A DNA stretch of 64,000 bases from Sphingomonadales bacterium (GTDB taxonomy: Bacteria; Pseudomonadota; Alphaproteobacteria; Sphingomonadales; Sphingomonadaceae), in contig JANXVZ010000030.1 in the NCBI GenBank assembly GCA_025351405.1, forward strand, positions 1-64,000, given 5' to 3'. The position numbers and the translations under genes are program-made. The notes under the pieces are model-generated. The model made no database searches and had not been told where the DNA came from. It worked only from the letters and a program-made list of their open reading frames with translations. Below are positions 56,907-64,000 of this stretch, in pieces; position 1 is the first letter of the stretch; the number at the start of each line of letters is the position of its first letter.

Positions 56907-57230
56907 TCAAAGCGAGGTCGTCACCCTGAGGCCGATGGCACCGACGAGCAACAGCGCGATAAAACCCATCTGGGCCGGGTTCAGCGATTGCCCGAACACC
57001 ATGGTGCCAAGGATTGCCATGGCGATGATGCCGGCGCCCGACCAGATCGCATAGGCAACCCCCAGCGGAATGGTCTTCAACGCCGGCGCCAGGAACAGGA
57101 AGCACAGCGCATAGAAACCGATCGACGCCAGCGCCAGCTGCCAGCGCACGAGTCCGTCCGACAGCTTGAGCAGCACCGTCGCTGCCACCTCGAGCACGAT
57201 CGCAGCGCCCAGATACGCCCAGCCTGTCAC
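56907..57230 (-). CDS. Small multidrug resistance (SMR) family transporter
   Basis: 107 residues, four helices, with the membrane-embedded essential Glu14 ('[22 protein letters not shown]'). The sequence resembles EmrE/QacE drug exporters ('[31 protein letters not shown]') more than guanidinium exporters. It works as an antiparallel dimer. The start is GTG at 57230, preceded by AAGGGA at 6-nt spacing. Confidence 0.92.
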   Translation of the reverse strand: MTGWAYLGAAIVLEVAATVLLKLSDGLVRWQLALASIGFYALCFLFLAPALKTIPLGVAYAIWSGAGIIAMAILGTMVFGQSLNPAQMGFIALLLVGAIGLRVTTSL

Positions 57231-57362
57231 CCGAATTCCCTTCGATCCCCATGCCGCGCCCTCGTAGCGAAGCCGGCGCGGCGAGGCCAGCCGTTCAGCG
57301 CGGCAGTGCCTGCGAAGATCCTCGAATGTCGGACGATGGCACCTGGCAACCCGGTCTAGCGT

Positions 57363-58163
57363 TCAAATGCCGGCATACCATTCATAGCCGCGGTCTTCCC
57401 AATAACCGCCTTTGCCGCTGCCAAAACCGGCGAGGCTCGATACCGCTTCGATTCCCATGACATATTTGGCTTGTTTATAGCCGATCTGGCGTTCGATCCG
57501 CATCCGCACCGGCGCGCCATGTGCCACGGTCAGGGGGGCGCCATTCATGCCGTGCGCCAAGATCGTCTGCGGGTGGAACGCGTCGACAAGGTCGATGCTT
57601 TCATAATAGATCGAGGTCGATTGCGCCCCGCCCTTGGAAAGCTCGCCGCCGTAGTTGTCGGCGCAATGGAAGACGATGTAGCGCGCATTGGTCTTCAGCC
57701 CGGCGGCCTTCAGCAGCAGGCCGAGCTGTGGCCCGGTCCATTGTCCGATGGCGCTCCAGCCTTCGACGCAGTCGTGGCGGGTGATCTGGGTACGCGCCGG
57801 CATTTGGCGCAATTGCGCCAGGCTCAACGTCATCGGGTTGCTGACAAGGCCGCCGATCGCCAGCTTCCAGTTGACGAACTTTTCGGCCGCGTGCGCGACA
57901 TATTCGGGTTCCTGCGGATCCCTGGTGCCATTGGCCTTGAACACCGGCGACATATCGGCGGCGGTAAATTCGCGGGCCAGCGCGTCGCGCCCGATGAGCC
58001 TTTGCCAGCGATACGTCGCGTTTTCGGCCGAACGCACGACGCCGTTGACCTTGTCGCTTTGCAGCAGTTTGTCACAGCCGGACAGCAACATGCCGCCGGC
58101 TGCCACCCCGCCGAAACCCAGCAGCCCGCGCCGGGTGAGGATCTTGGGAGAATCCGTCATCAT
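57363..58163 (-). CDS. Molybdopterin-dependent oxidoreductase (sulfite-oxidase fold)
   Basis: About 266 residues. The Tat signal 'LTRRGLLGFGGVAAGGMLLSGC' ends in a lipobox-like Cys30, so the protein is either a Tat-exported lipoprotein or cleaved nearby. The molybdenum-ligating cysteine is Cys132 in 'RHDCVEGWSAIGQW', a hallmark of the sulfite oxidase/MsrP superfamily. Its start overlaps the stop of the cytochrome b gene upstream; the two ATGs in tandem (58163, 58160) cannot be separated. The substrate is unknown: it lacks the usual MsrP length and its partner is not MsrQ-like. Confidence 0.88.
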   Translation of the reverse strand: MMTDSPKILTRRGLLGFGGVAAGGMLLSGCDKLLQSDKVNGVVRSAENATYRWQRLIGRDALAREFTAADMSPVFKANGTRDPQEPEYVAHAAEKFVNWKLAIGGLVSNPMTLSLAQLRQMPARTQITRHDCVEGWSAIGQWTGPQLGLLLKAAGLKTNARYIVFHCADNYGGELSKGGAQSTSIYYESIDLVDAFHPQTILAHGMNGAPLTVAHGAPVRMRIERQIGYKQAKYVMGIEAVSSLAGFGSGKGGYWEDRGYEWYAGI

Positions 58164-59026
58164 GCCTTCTCCGGATCGACGCGGAACTTGCCGGTGATCA
58201 TCGACCGTATCTCGTTGTACGGACCGGCGAGGATCACCATCAGCAGGTGGACAAGTATGAACACCATGATGAAATTGGCGGCGATCCAGTGGATCGACCG
58301 CGCGCTCGACCGGCCGCCGAACAGTTCCAGCAGCCACGGCCAGGCGGCGTTGATGCCGGGTGACATTCCCAGCCCGGTGAAGATCATCGCCGGGATGGCA
58401 ACAAACACCGTGGCGCCATAGGCCAGTTTTTGCAGGATGTGATAGCGCTTCGATTCCTCGCCCTTTGGAAATTTCAGCCTGGCATGGCTGACGATGTCAT
58501 GGACGATGTTGGACGGGCGCAGTTCCTTCAACCGCGGCAGCAGGTCGCGACGCAGATGCCCGGTGGCGAGGCCATAGGCGTAGTAGGCGATGCCGTTGAG
58601 GATCAGCACCCAGGCAAAGAAGAAGTGCCAGTTGCGTGCCGTGGCGAGGTCGCGGACGCCGGGAAAGGTCGCCCAGCCCGGATAGCCGATGGCGCTGGGC
58701 TGGCCGTTGCTGCCCTTGGACAGGCCGAGAACGCCAGTGGTGTGGACGGTCAACGAGCCGATCCGCAGGAAGCCATAGGCGCTGCCGTCGGGCGCATCCG
58801 CCGAGCCGATTTCCAGCCAGCGCCGGGCATCATCGTCGTCCGCACCGAACTGGCCCCAGTAAAGCGCCGGATGGGCGTTAAAAATATTGAGCCCGGTACC
58901 GATCAGGAACACGATCGCCAGCGCATTGATCCAGTGGGTGATCCGCGTCACCAGGGCATGGCGGTGGAACAGGTACGGCGTCGCCGGCGTGGCCGTGGTG
59001 GCCATCGGTTCTGCTGATGCCGTCAT
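58160..59026 (-). CDS. Cytochrome b/b6-domain (cytochrome b561-type) membrane protein
   Basis: 288 residues with four to five helices and haem-ligand histidines in 'LFHRHALVTRITHWINALAI', 'ARNWHFFFAWVLIL' and 'ARSIHWIAANFIMVFILVHLLMVIL'. This is the diheme cytochrome b561/NarI-like scaffold that passes electrons between quinones and a periplasmic partner. The partner is evidently the molybdopterin enzyme encoded downstream (TGA/ATG overlap). The 'ALYWGQFGADDDDARRWLEIG' periplasmic loop is typical of this two-gene module. Confidence 0.9.
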   Translation of the reverse strand: MTASAEPMATTATPATPYLFHRHALVTRITHWINALAIVFLIGTGLNIFNAHPALYWGQFGADDDDARRWLEIGSADAPDGSAYGFLRIGSLTVHTTGVLGLSKGSNGQPSAIGYPGWATFPGVRDLATARNWHFFFAWVLILNGIAYYAYGLATGHLRRDLLPRLKELRPSNIVHDIVSHARLKFPKGEESKRYHILQKLAYGATVFVAIPAMIFTGLGMSPGINAAWPWLLELFGGRSSARSIHWIAANFIMVFILVHLLMVILAGPYNEIRSMITGKFRVDPEKA

Positions 59027-59207
59027 GTCTGCCTTTCGCTGCCCGGGCTTTCGCCTGGCTGCTTATACGCCAGTCGCGACGAGATGGTTACATCGGCGTT
59101 GCGATATCGGCGATGGCTCTTTCGATTGGCCTGCCGCGTCGCTATGGGCTTTGACTTCGTCGGCGGCTGTTGCCCTGAACGTCCGCCTTGAAAAGGACCG
59201 TCACCCG

Positions 59208-60185
59208 ATGCTGCGCGTGTTCACCCCGGAAGGCGATGTGATGCTCGGCGATGTCGTCGCGGCCGATGGTGTGTTGCCCGCCGGCGCGGTGTGGATCGAT
59301 CTCATTTCCCCGACCCGTGACGAGGAGGTCTTTGTCGAACGCGTTACCGGCATCGAAGTGCCGACCCGGGCCGAAATGGTCGAGATCGAAACTTCCAGCC
59401 GGCTTTATGAGGAAAACGGCGCAATCTACATGACGGCAACGCTGGCAACCGGCATCATGAAGGAGGCGCCGGAATCGCACGCTGTCAGCTTTATCCTGAC
59501 GCCGGTGCACCTCGTCACCCTGCGCTATACCGAGGTCGCTTCGTTCGAACGCTTTGCCAGCCATGCCGAACGCTCGCCGGTGCTGTGCCAATCCTCGGCG
59601 ATGGCGCTGGTCCACCTGCTCGACGCCGTGGTTGACAGGTTGGCCGACAGCATCGAGCATGTCGGTGCCGAAATCGACGCGATTTCGCGCCAGGCGTTCC
59701 GGCGGGCGCGCACATCCAGCCAGCAGCGGGTGTCCAACCTCGCCCTGCAGGCACTGCTTGGCCGCATCGGCGCCGCCCAGGATTCGCTGTCAAAGGCGCG
59801 TGATTCGGCGGTCAGCCTGACGCGGGCGCTGGGTTTCCTCGCCTTTGCCGCCCCCAAGACCAGCGGCATCGCCGCGCACGTCAAAAGCCTGTCGCGAGAT
59901 CTTGCGTCGCTGACCGACCATGCCAGCTACCTGTCGAACAACATCACCTTCCTGCTCGATGCCGCGCTGGGGCTGATTTCGATCGAGCAGAATGCCGTCC
60001 TCAAGATATTTTCGGTGGCGGCGATCGTTTTCATGCCGCCGACGCTGGTGGCGGGCATTTATGGCATGAACTTCGAATTCATGCCGGAACTGCACTGGCA
60101 CCTCGGCTATGCCTGGTCGATGGGACTGATGCTGGCATCGGCGGTGTTGCCTTATGTGTTCTTCCGGCTGCGTGGGTGGTTGTAG
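59208..60185 (+). CDS. CorA-family magnesium transporter
   Basis: 325 residues ending with the CorA pore signature 'AGIYGMNFEFMPELHW' (GMN motif) between two C-terminal helices, after a long cytoplasmic alpha/beta and stalk-helix domain ('MLRVFTPEGDVMLGDVVAADGVLPAGAVWIDLI', and the funnel helix 'IDAISRQAFRRARTSSQQRVSNLALQALLGRIG'). It conducts Mg2+, Co2+ or related ions down their gradient. The ATG at 59208 follows AAGGA; longer upstream frames lie within the divergent cytochrome gene. Confidence 0.92.
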   Translation: MLRVFTPEGDVMLGDVVAADGVLPAGAVWIDLISPTRDEEVFVERVTGIEVPTRAEMVEIETSSRLYEENGAIYMTATLATGIMKEAPESHAVSFILTPVHLVTLRYTEVASFERFASHAERSPVLCQSSAMALVHLLDAVVDRLADSIEHVGAEIDAISRQAFRRARTSSQQRVSNLALQALLGRIGAAQDSLSKARDSAVSLTRALGFLAFAAPKTSGIAAHVKSLSRDLASLTDHASYLSNNITFLLDAALGLISIEQNAVLKIFSVAAIVFMPPTLVAGIYGMNFEFMPELHWHLGYAWSMGLMLASAVLPYVFFRLRGWL

Positions 60186-60224
60186 GGGTCCAAGGATTAG
60201 GGCTCAGGGCCAAGAGCTGAGGCC

Positions 60225-60545
60225 TCAGGGCGCTTCCAGTGTGCAGCCATATTCCGGATCGAAGAATGCCGTGCGGCTGGCCAGCAGCGGCACCGACGCC
60301 GTCACCCGGCGCTTCGCCGGATCGTCCTTGACCCGCACGATTTCCATTCCGGGCTCAAAATCGGTCTTGCACGATGCCATGTCGCGGTTGCCGGCATAGC
60401 GGCATGAACAGACGACATGCGCGACATAGCCCGAGGCAAGGTTGGCGCGAGTGCCGGTGGTGGTTAGCTTCAACGTCAGCCAGATGCCGCCGAGCAACAG
60501 CACGACAATTGCCGGCCCCCATATCCACCAGCGTCTTGCCTTCAC
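60225..60545 (-). CDS. Single-pass membrane-anchored protein of unknown function
   Basis: 106 residues if the GTG at 60545 is used, which follows AAGGGG at 8 nt. The ATG at 60593 would overlap the start codon of the divergent hydrolase (both use the same catg) and adds a basic leader. One N-terminal helix ('WWIWGPAIVVLLLGGIWLTL') is followed by a periplasmic domain with four cysteines (VVCSCRY, MASCKTD, YGCTLE). No family recognised. Its neighbour is a beta-lactamase-fold hydrolase. Confidence 0.6.
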   Translation of the reverse strand: MKARRWWIWGPAIVVLLLGGIWLTLKLTTTGTRANLASGYVAHVVCSCRYAGNRDMASCKTDFEPGMEIVRVKDDPAKRRVTASVPLLASRTAFFDPEYGCTLEAP

Positions 60546-60591
60546 GTCGCTGCCCCTTCTAACGTAGCGCCAACTGGGGAAACGAGACGCC

Positions 60592-61713
60592 ATGCCGCCG
60601 CTGCAATCAAGCTTCTTTTGTCTGGCATCGGCGGCAGTGCTGTGCGCGGGGGCATGGGGGGCGACCGTTGCCGGCGCCCAGACCCGCGTCGCGGCACCCG
60701 TCGCTACTCCCGATGTAGCGGCGCCTTATGCCAAGGCTGGCGACGCATTCTTCCGGGATCCGGCACTTGCCGAAACGCGCGCCGTCATCGTCCTGCAGGA
60801 CGGCAAGCGCGTTTATGAACGCTATGCCCCCGGTTATGGGCCGGGCAATCGCTTCATTTCCTGGTCGATGGCCAAATCGCTGACCTCGACATTGATTGGC
60901 GCGCTGGTTGCCGACGGCAAGCTCGACCTTGATGCCCCGGCGCCGGTGGCGGCGTGGCACAAGACCCCGGGCGACCCGCGCGCGGCGATCACCCTGCGCC
61001 AGATGCTGCATATGTCGTCGGGGCTGAAGCACATCGAGGCCGAGCCGGTGGACACCGCCGACACCAACCGCGGGCTGTTTGCGGACAAGAGCGGCGATTT
61101 GCTGGCCTATGCGCAAAGCCAACCGCTGATTGCCAAGCCCGACACGGTCTATCAATATTCGACGCTGACGACGGTGATGCTGGCCGATATCGCCCAGCGG
61201 ACCTTTGCCCCCGAGGCGGTGACGCCGGCGGCAAGGCGCGCCGCGACGCTGGCCTTCATCAGGACGCGGCTGTCCGGACCCGCCGGGATGCCGAGCCTGA
61301 TTTGCGAATTCGACCCAAAGGGCACGCTGCTCGGTGGCTCCTTCTGCCATGCGACGGCGCGCGACTGGGCCAACTTGGGGCAGATGTATCTCGACAATGG
61401 CGTTGTCGCGGGTCGCCAGGTCGTCAGCCCGGCGTGGGTGAATTTCGTGCGGACGCCATCGTTGACCGATGGCGGCTATGGCGGCCAGTTCTGGCTCAAC
61501 CGGCCGCGTCCAAAGGGCCGCGAGGCCGCGCTGTTCCCTGATGCCGGACCGGCCGATGCCTATGCCGCACTGGGCCATCTCGGCCAGTATATCGTCATCG
61601 TGCCATCGAAGCGGCTGGTCGTCGTGCGGCTCGGCAAGACCCAGGACAATGTGCTGGCGCCCGTGCGTGTTGCCGTCGGGCGGCTGGTCAATGCCTTCCC
61701 GAATAGCCGATGA
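60592..61713 (+). CDS. Beta-lactamase-fold serine hydrolase (class C/EstB-like)
   Basis: 373 residues with a signal peptide ending near 'VAGAQT'. The SxxK catalytic motif is Ser92-Met-Ala-Lys95. The tyrosine motif reads 'YQYSTLT' rather than YxN, and the third motif is HLG ('GHLGQYIVIVPS'). Without a canonical YxN this is more likely an esterase or peptidase relative than a true AmpC. The stop overlaps the UPF0262 start (ATGA), so the two are cotranslated. Confidence 0.88.
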   Translation: MPPLQSSFFCLASAAVLCAGAWGATVAGAQTRVAAPVATPDVAAPYAKAGDAFFRDPALAETRAVIVLQDGKRVYERYAPGYGPGNRFISWSMAKSLTSTLIGALVADGKLDLDAPAPVAAWHKTPGDPRAAITLRQMLHMSSGLKHIEAEPVDTADTNRGLFADKSGDLLAYAQSQPLIAKPDTVYQYSTLTTVMLADIAQRTFAPEAVTPAARRAATLAFIRTRLSGPAGMPSLICEFDPKGTLLGGSFCHATARDWANLGQMYLDNGVVAGRQVVSPAWVNFVRTPSLTDGGYGGQFWLNRPRPKGREAALFPDAGPADAYAALGHLGQYIVIVPSKRLVVVRLGKTQDNVLAPVRVAVGRLVNAFPNSR

Positions 61714-62192
61714 GCGATCCGCGCATTGTCGACGTAAAGCTGGATGAACGCACGATATTATGGCGCAACGCCGATATCGAGCAGGAACGACGCGTCGCCA
61801 TCTTCGACCTGCTGGAAGGCAATGTCTTCAAGCCGGTGGCCGAATATGACGGCGGCTATGCGGGGCCTTACAAGGTCATGCTCGGGGTCGAGGAAGGCCG
61901 GCTGACGGTCGCCATCGCCGCCACCGACGATCGCGAGCTTGAACAGTTCGTATTGCCGCTGGCGCCGTTTCGGCGGACGGTGCGCGACTATTTCGCCATC
62001 TGCGACAGTTATTACAAAGCCATCCGCGCCGCGACGCCCGCCCAGATCGAAACCATCGACATGGCCCGCCGCGGCATCCACAACGATGCCGCCGAAGCAT
62101 TGAAGGACCGGCTCGCGGCAAAGGTCGAGGTCGATTTCGACACCGCGCGCCGGCTGTTCACGCTGATCTGCGTCCTCCACATCAGGGGCTGA
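61710..62192 (+). CDS. UPF0262 family protein
   Basis: 160 residues, matching the alphaproteobacteria-specific UPF0262 family ('[29 protein letters not shown]', '[25 protein letters not shown]', '[45 protein letters not shown]'). Function unknown; cytoplasmic. It overlaps the hydrolase upstream and is followed after 1 bp by dcd, in a stretch leading to murA. Confidence 0.9.
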   Translation: MSDPRIVDVKLDERTILWRNADIEQERRVAIFDLLEGNVFKPVAEYDGGYAGPYKVMLGVEEGRLTVAIAATDDRELEQFVLPLAPFRRTVRDYFAICDSYYKAIRAATPAQIETIDMARRGIHNDAAEALKDRLAAKVEVDFDTARRLFTLICVLHIRG

Positions 62193-62193
62193 T

Positions 62194-62748
62194 ATGTCCG
62201 TCCAATCCGACCGCTGGATCCGCGAGCAAGCGCTGGCCCACCGCATGATCGAACCTTTTGTCGATCGCCAGACCCGCGAGGGCGTCATCTCCTATGGCCT
62301 GTCGAGCTATGGCTATGACGCGCGGGTGTCGGACGAATTCAAGATCTTCACCAACGTCGATTCGGTGACGGTCGACCCCAAGGACTTCCACCCCAACAGC
62401 TTTGTCGACAGGAAGACGGATTGCTGCATCATCCCGCCGAACAGCTTTGCGCTGGCGCGGACGGTCGAATATTTCCGGGTACCGCGCGACGTGCTGGTCA
62501 TCTGCCTCGGCAAATCGACCTATGCGCGCTGTGGCATCATCGTCAATGTGACGCCGCTGGAGCCCGGCTGGGAGGGCCATGTGACGCTGGAGTTTTCCAA
62601 CACGACGCCGCTGCCCGCCAAGGTCTATGCCAATGAAGGCGCCTGCCAGTTCCTGTTCCTGCAGGGCAACGAACCCTGCGAAGTCAGCTATGCCGATCGG
62701 GCCGGCAAATACATGGGGCAGCAGGGGGTGACGCTGCCGAAGCTTTGA
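62194..62748 (+). CDS. dcd: dCTP deaminase
   Basis: 184 residues, a trimeric dUTPase-fold enzyme: '[22 protein letters not shown]', '[22 protein letters not shown]', '[52 protein letters not shown]' with the catalytic Glu in 'HVTLEFSN', and the C-terminal lid '[13 protein letters not shown]'. It makes dUTP from dCTP for thymidylate synthesis, so it is a source of the uracil that could enter DNA and be seen by the UdgX protein encoded elsewhere in the window. Confidence 0.96.
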   Translation: MSVQSDRWIREQALAHRMIEPFVDRQTREGVISYGLSSYGYDARVSDEFKIFTNVDSVTVDPKDFHPNSFVDRKTDCCIIPPNSFALARTVEYFRVPRDVLVICLGKSTYARCGIIVNVTPLEPGWEGHVTLEFSNTTPLPAKVYANEGACQFLFLQGNEPCEVSYADRAGKYMGQQGVTLPKL

Positions 62749-62758
62749 GGTGCGCGCC

Positions 62759-63289
62759 ATGCTCGACGCTGAACAACGGGGCGTGGCCCGCGGCGCTGCG
62801 GCTGCAGCGGTGGTCGCAGCTTCGGCAATCGGGCTCGGCGTGGCGTTCTGGCCGTTTGCTTATCCGCGAATCGACGCAATCGCCGATCGGCTGCGTTATG
62901 CCATCCGTTGCGACCTGTTCGTCGCCGCCTGGCTGGTGCCGATGATAGCCGCCATCGCGACGCTGCGCTTCGGCTCCCCCGCCGATATCGGTGGAAGCGG
63001 CCTGAGCGAGGCGACGCCGCCAGTGCGAAGGGCCCGTGCTGTTCTCGAAAACACGCTTGAGCAGATCGTGCTGGCGATGCCGCTTCACCTCGGTCTCGCG
63101 CTGTTGCTGCCGCTGCGCTGCATCGTCGTGGTGCCGATTCTCGCGGCGCTCTTCGGGCTTGGCCGCGCTTGCTTCTGGGCGGGTTACGCACGCGGTGCGG
63201 CCGCGCGGGCTTTCGGCTTCGGCTTGACCTTCTATCCTGCGGTTGCCGGTTACCTCGTTGCCGCAGCGCTGATTGTGCAGGGGCGATGA
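62759..63289 (+). CDS. MAPEG-like membrane protein
   Basis: 176 residues with four hydrophobic segments ('AAAAAVVAASAIGLGVAFWPF', 'LFVAAWLVPMIAAIATL', 'LHLGLALLLPLRCIVVVPILAALFGLGRACFWAGY'). The 'ENTLEQIVLAMPLHLGLAL' and 'RACFWAGYARG' text is typical of MAPEG-family proteins (glutathione S-transferase/leukotriene-synthase relatives). The ATG at 62759 follows GAGG at 8 nt; the GTG at 62750 is less likely. It lies between dcd and murA. Confidence 0.8.
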   Translation: MLDAEQRGVARGAAAAAVVAASAIGLGVAFWPFAYPRIDAIADRLRYAIRCDLFVAAWLVPMIAAIATLRFGSPADIGGSGLSEATPPVRRARAVLENTLEQIVLAMPLHLGLALLLPLRCIVVVPILAALFGLGRACFWAGYARGAAARAFGFGLTFYPAVAGYLVAAALIVQGR

Positions 63290-63308
63290 TGCAGGCTAAA
63301 GGCTGACG

Positions 63309-64000
<692 letters not shown>

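Noticed and set aside
60183-60230. Repeated ctcagggc words and a ctgaggcctcag palindrome between convergent stops
   Set aside because: Only a weak, short palindrome; could be a minor terminator but is not distinct enough to list.

Overview
This is a high-GC chromosomal window from an alphaproteobacterium, most likely a sphingomonad (Sphingomonadales). The pointers are two large TonB-dependent receptors, the rsmI-yraN-SirB1-gshB block, the rph/rdgB/hemW genes divergent to hrcA-grpE, UPF0262 next to dcd and murA, and dense coding with ATGA/TAATG start-stop overlaps. I found no rRNA, tRNA, CRISPR array, prophage or insertion sequence. Almost everything is ordinary housekeeping and envelope biology. 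The accessory flavour comes from uncharacterised gene pairs and from small palindromes and tandem repeats between genes.

Layout. 1-8.2 kb: the end of a cation/proton antiporter, an SSS symporter, a flavin monooxygenase, and a TolC-MacA-MacB efflux operon. 8.2-17.8 kb: MATE exporter, old-yellow-enzyme reductase, NUDIX hydrolase, a 1008-residue TonB receptor, and a hydrolase/MDR-reductase pair divergent from a TetR regulator with a near-consensus promoter. 17.8-25.3 kb: SelO, then an SDR dehydrogenase, a parallel beta-helix protein and a diheme cytochrome on the minus strand, back to back with a second TonB receptor. 25.5-32.8 kb: ccmC-ccmD-ccmE, a string of seven perfect hairpins, infC (apparently starting at AUA), a cupin, a POT transporter, a UVR-motif protein, thrS and a DUF2189 membrane protein.

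32.9-45.9 kb: hydrolase plus TPR protein, glyoxalase I and II (gloA-gloB) beside glutathione synthase gshB, SirB1-like protein, YraN, RsmI, an LpoA-type lipoprotein whose start codon abuts that of rsmI, a PAP2 phosphatase, hemW-rdgB-rph, and hrcA-grpE. 45.9-53.5 kb: small monooxygenase, DUF885 peptidase, DUF2306 membrane protein, a radical-SAM/UdgX DNA-uracil module, an isonitrile-hydratase-like enzyme and alanine dehydrogenase. 53.7-64 kb: Kup, thiolase, an SMR exporter, a molybdopterin oxidoreductase with its cytochrome b partner, CorA, a beta-lactamase-fold hydrolase, UPF0262, dcd, a MAPEG protein and the start of murA.

Genes that clearly work together: TolC/MacA/MacB (tripartite export), gloA-gloB with gshB (glutathione-dependent methylglyoxal removal), CcmC/D/E (haem delivery to c-type cytochromes, of which the diheme protein is a local client), hrcA-grpE (heat shock), and the radical-SAM plus UdgX pair (binding of uracil in DNA). 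The least understood candidate systems are the beta-helix/diheme cytochrome/SDR/TonB-receptor cluster and the hairpin string after infC.
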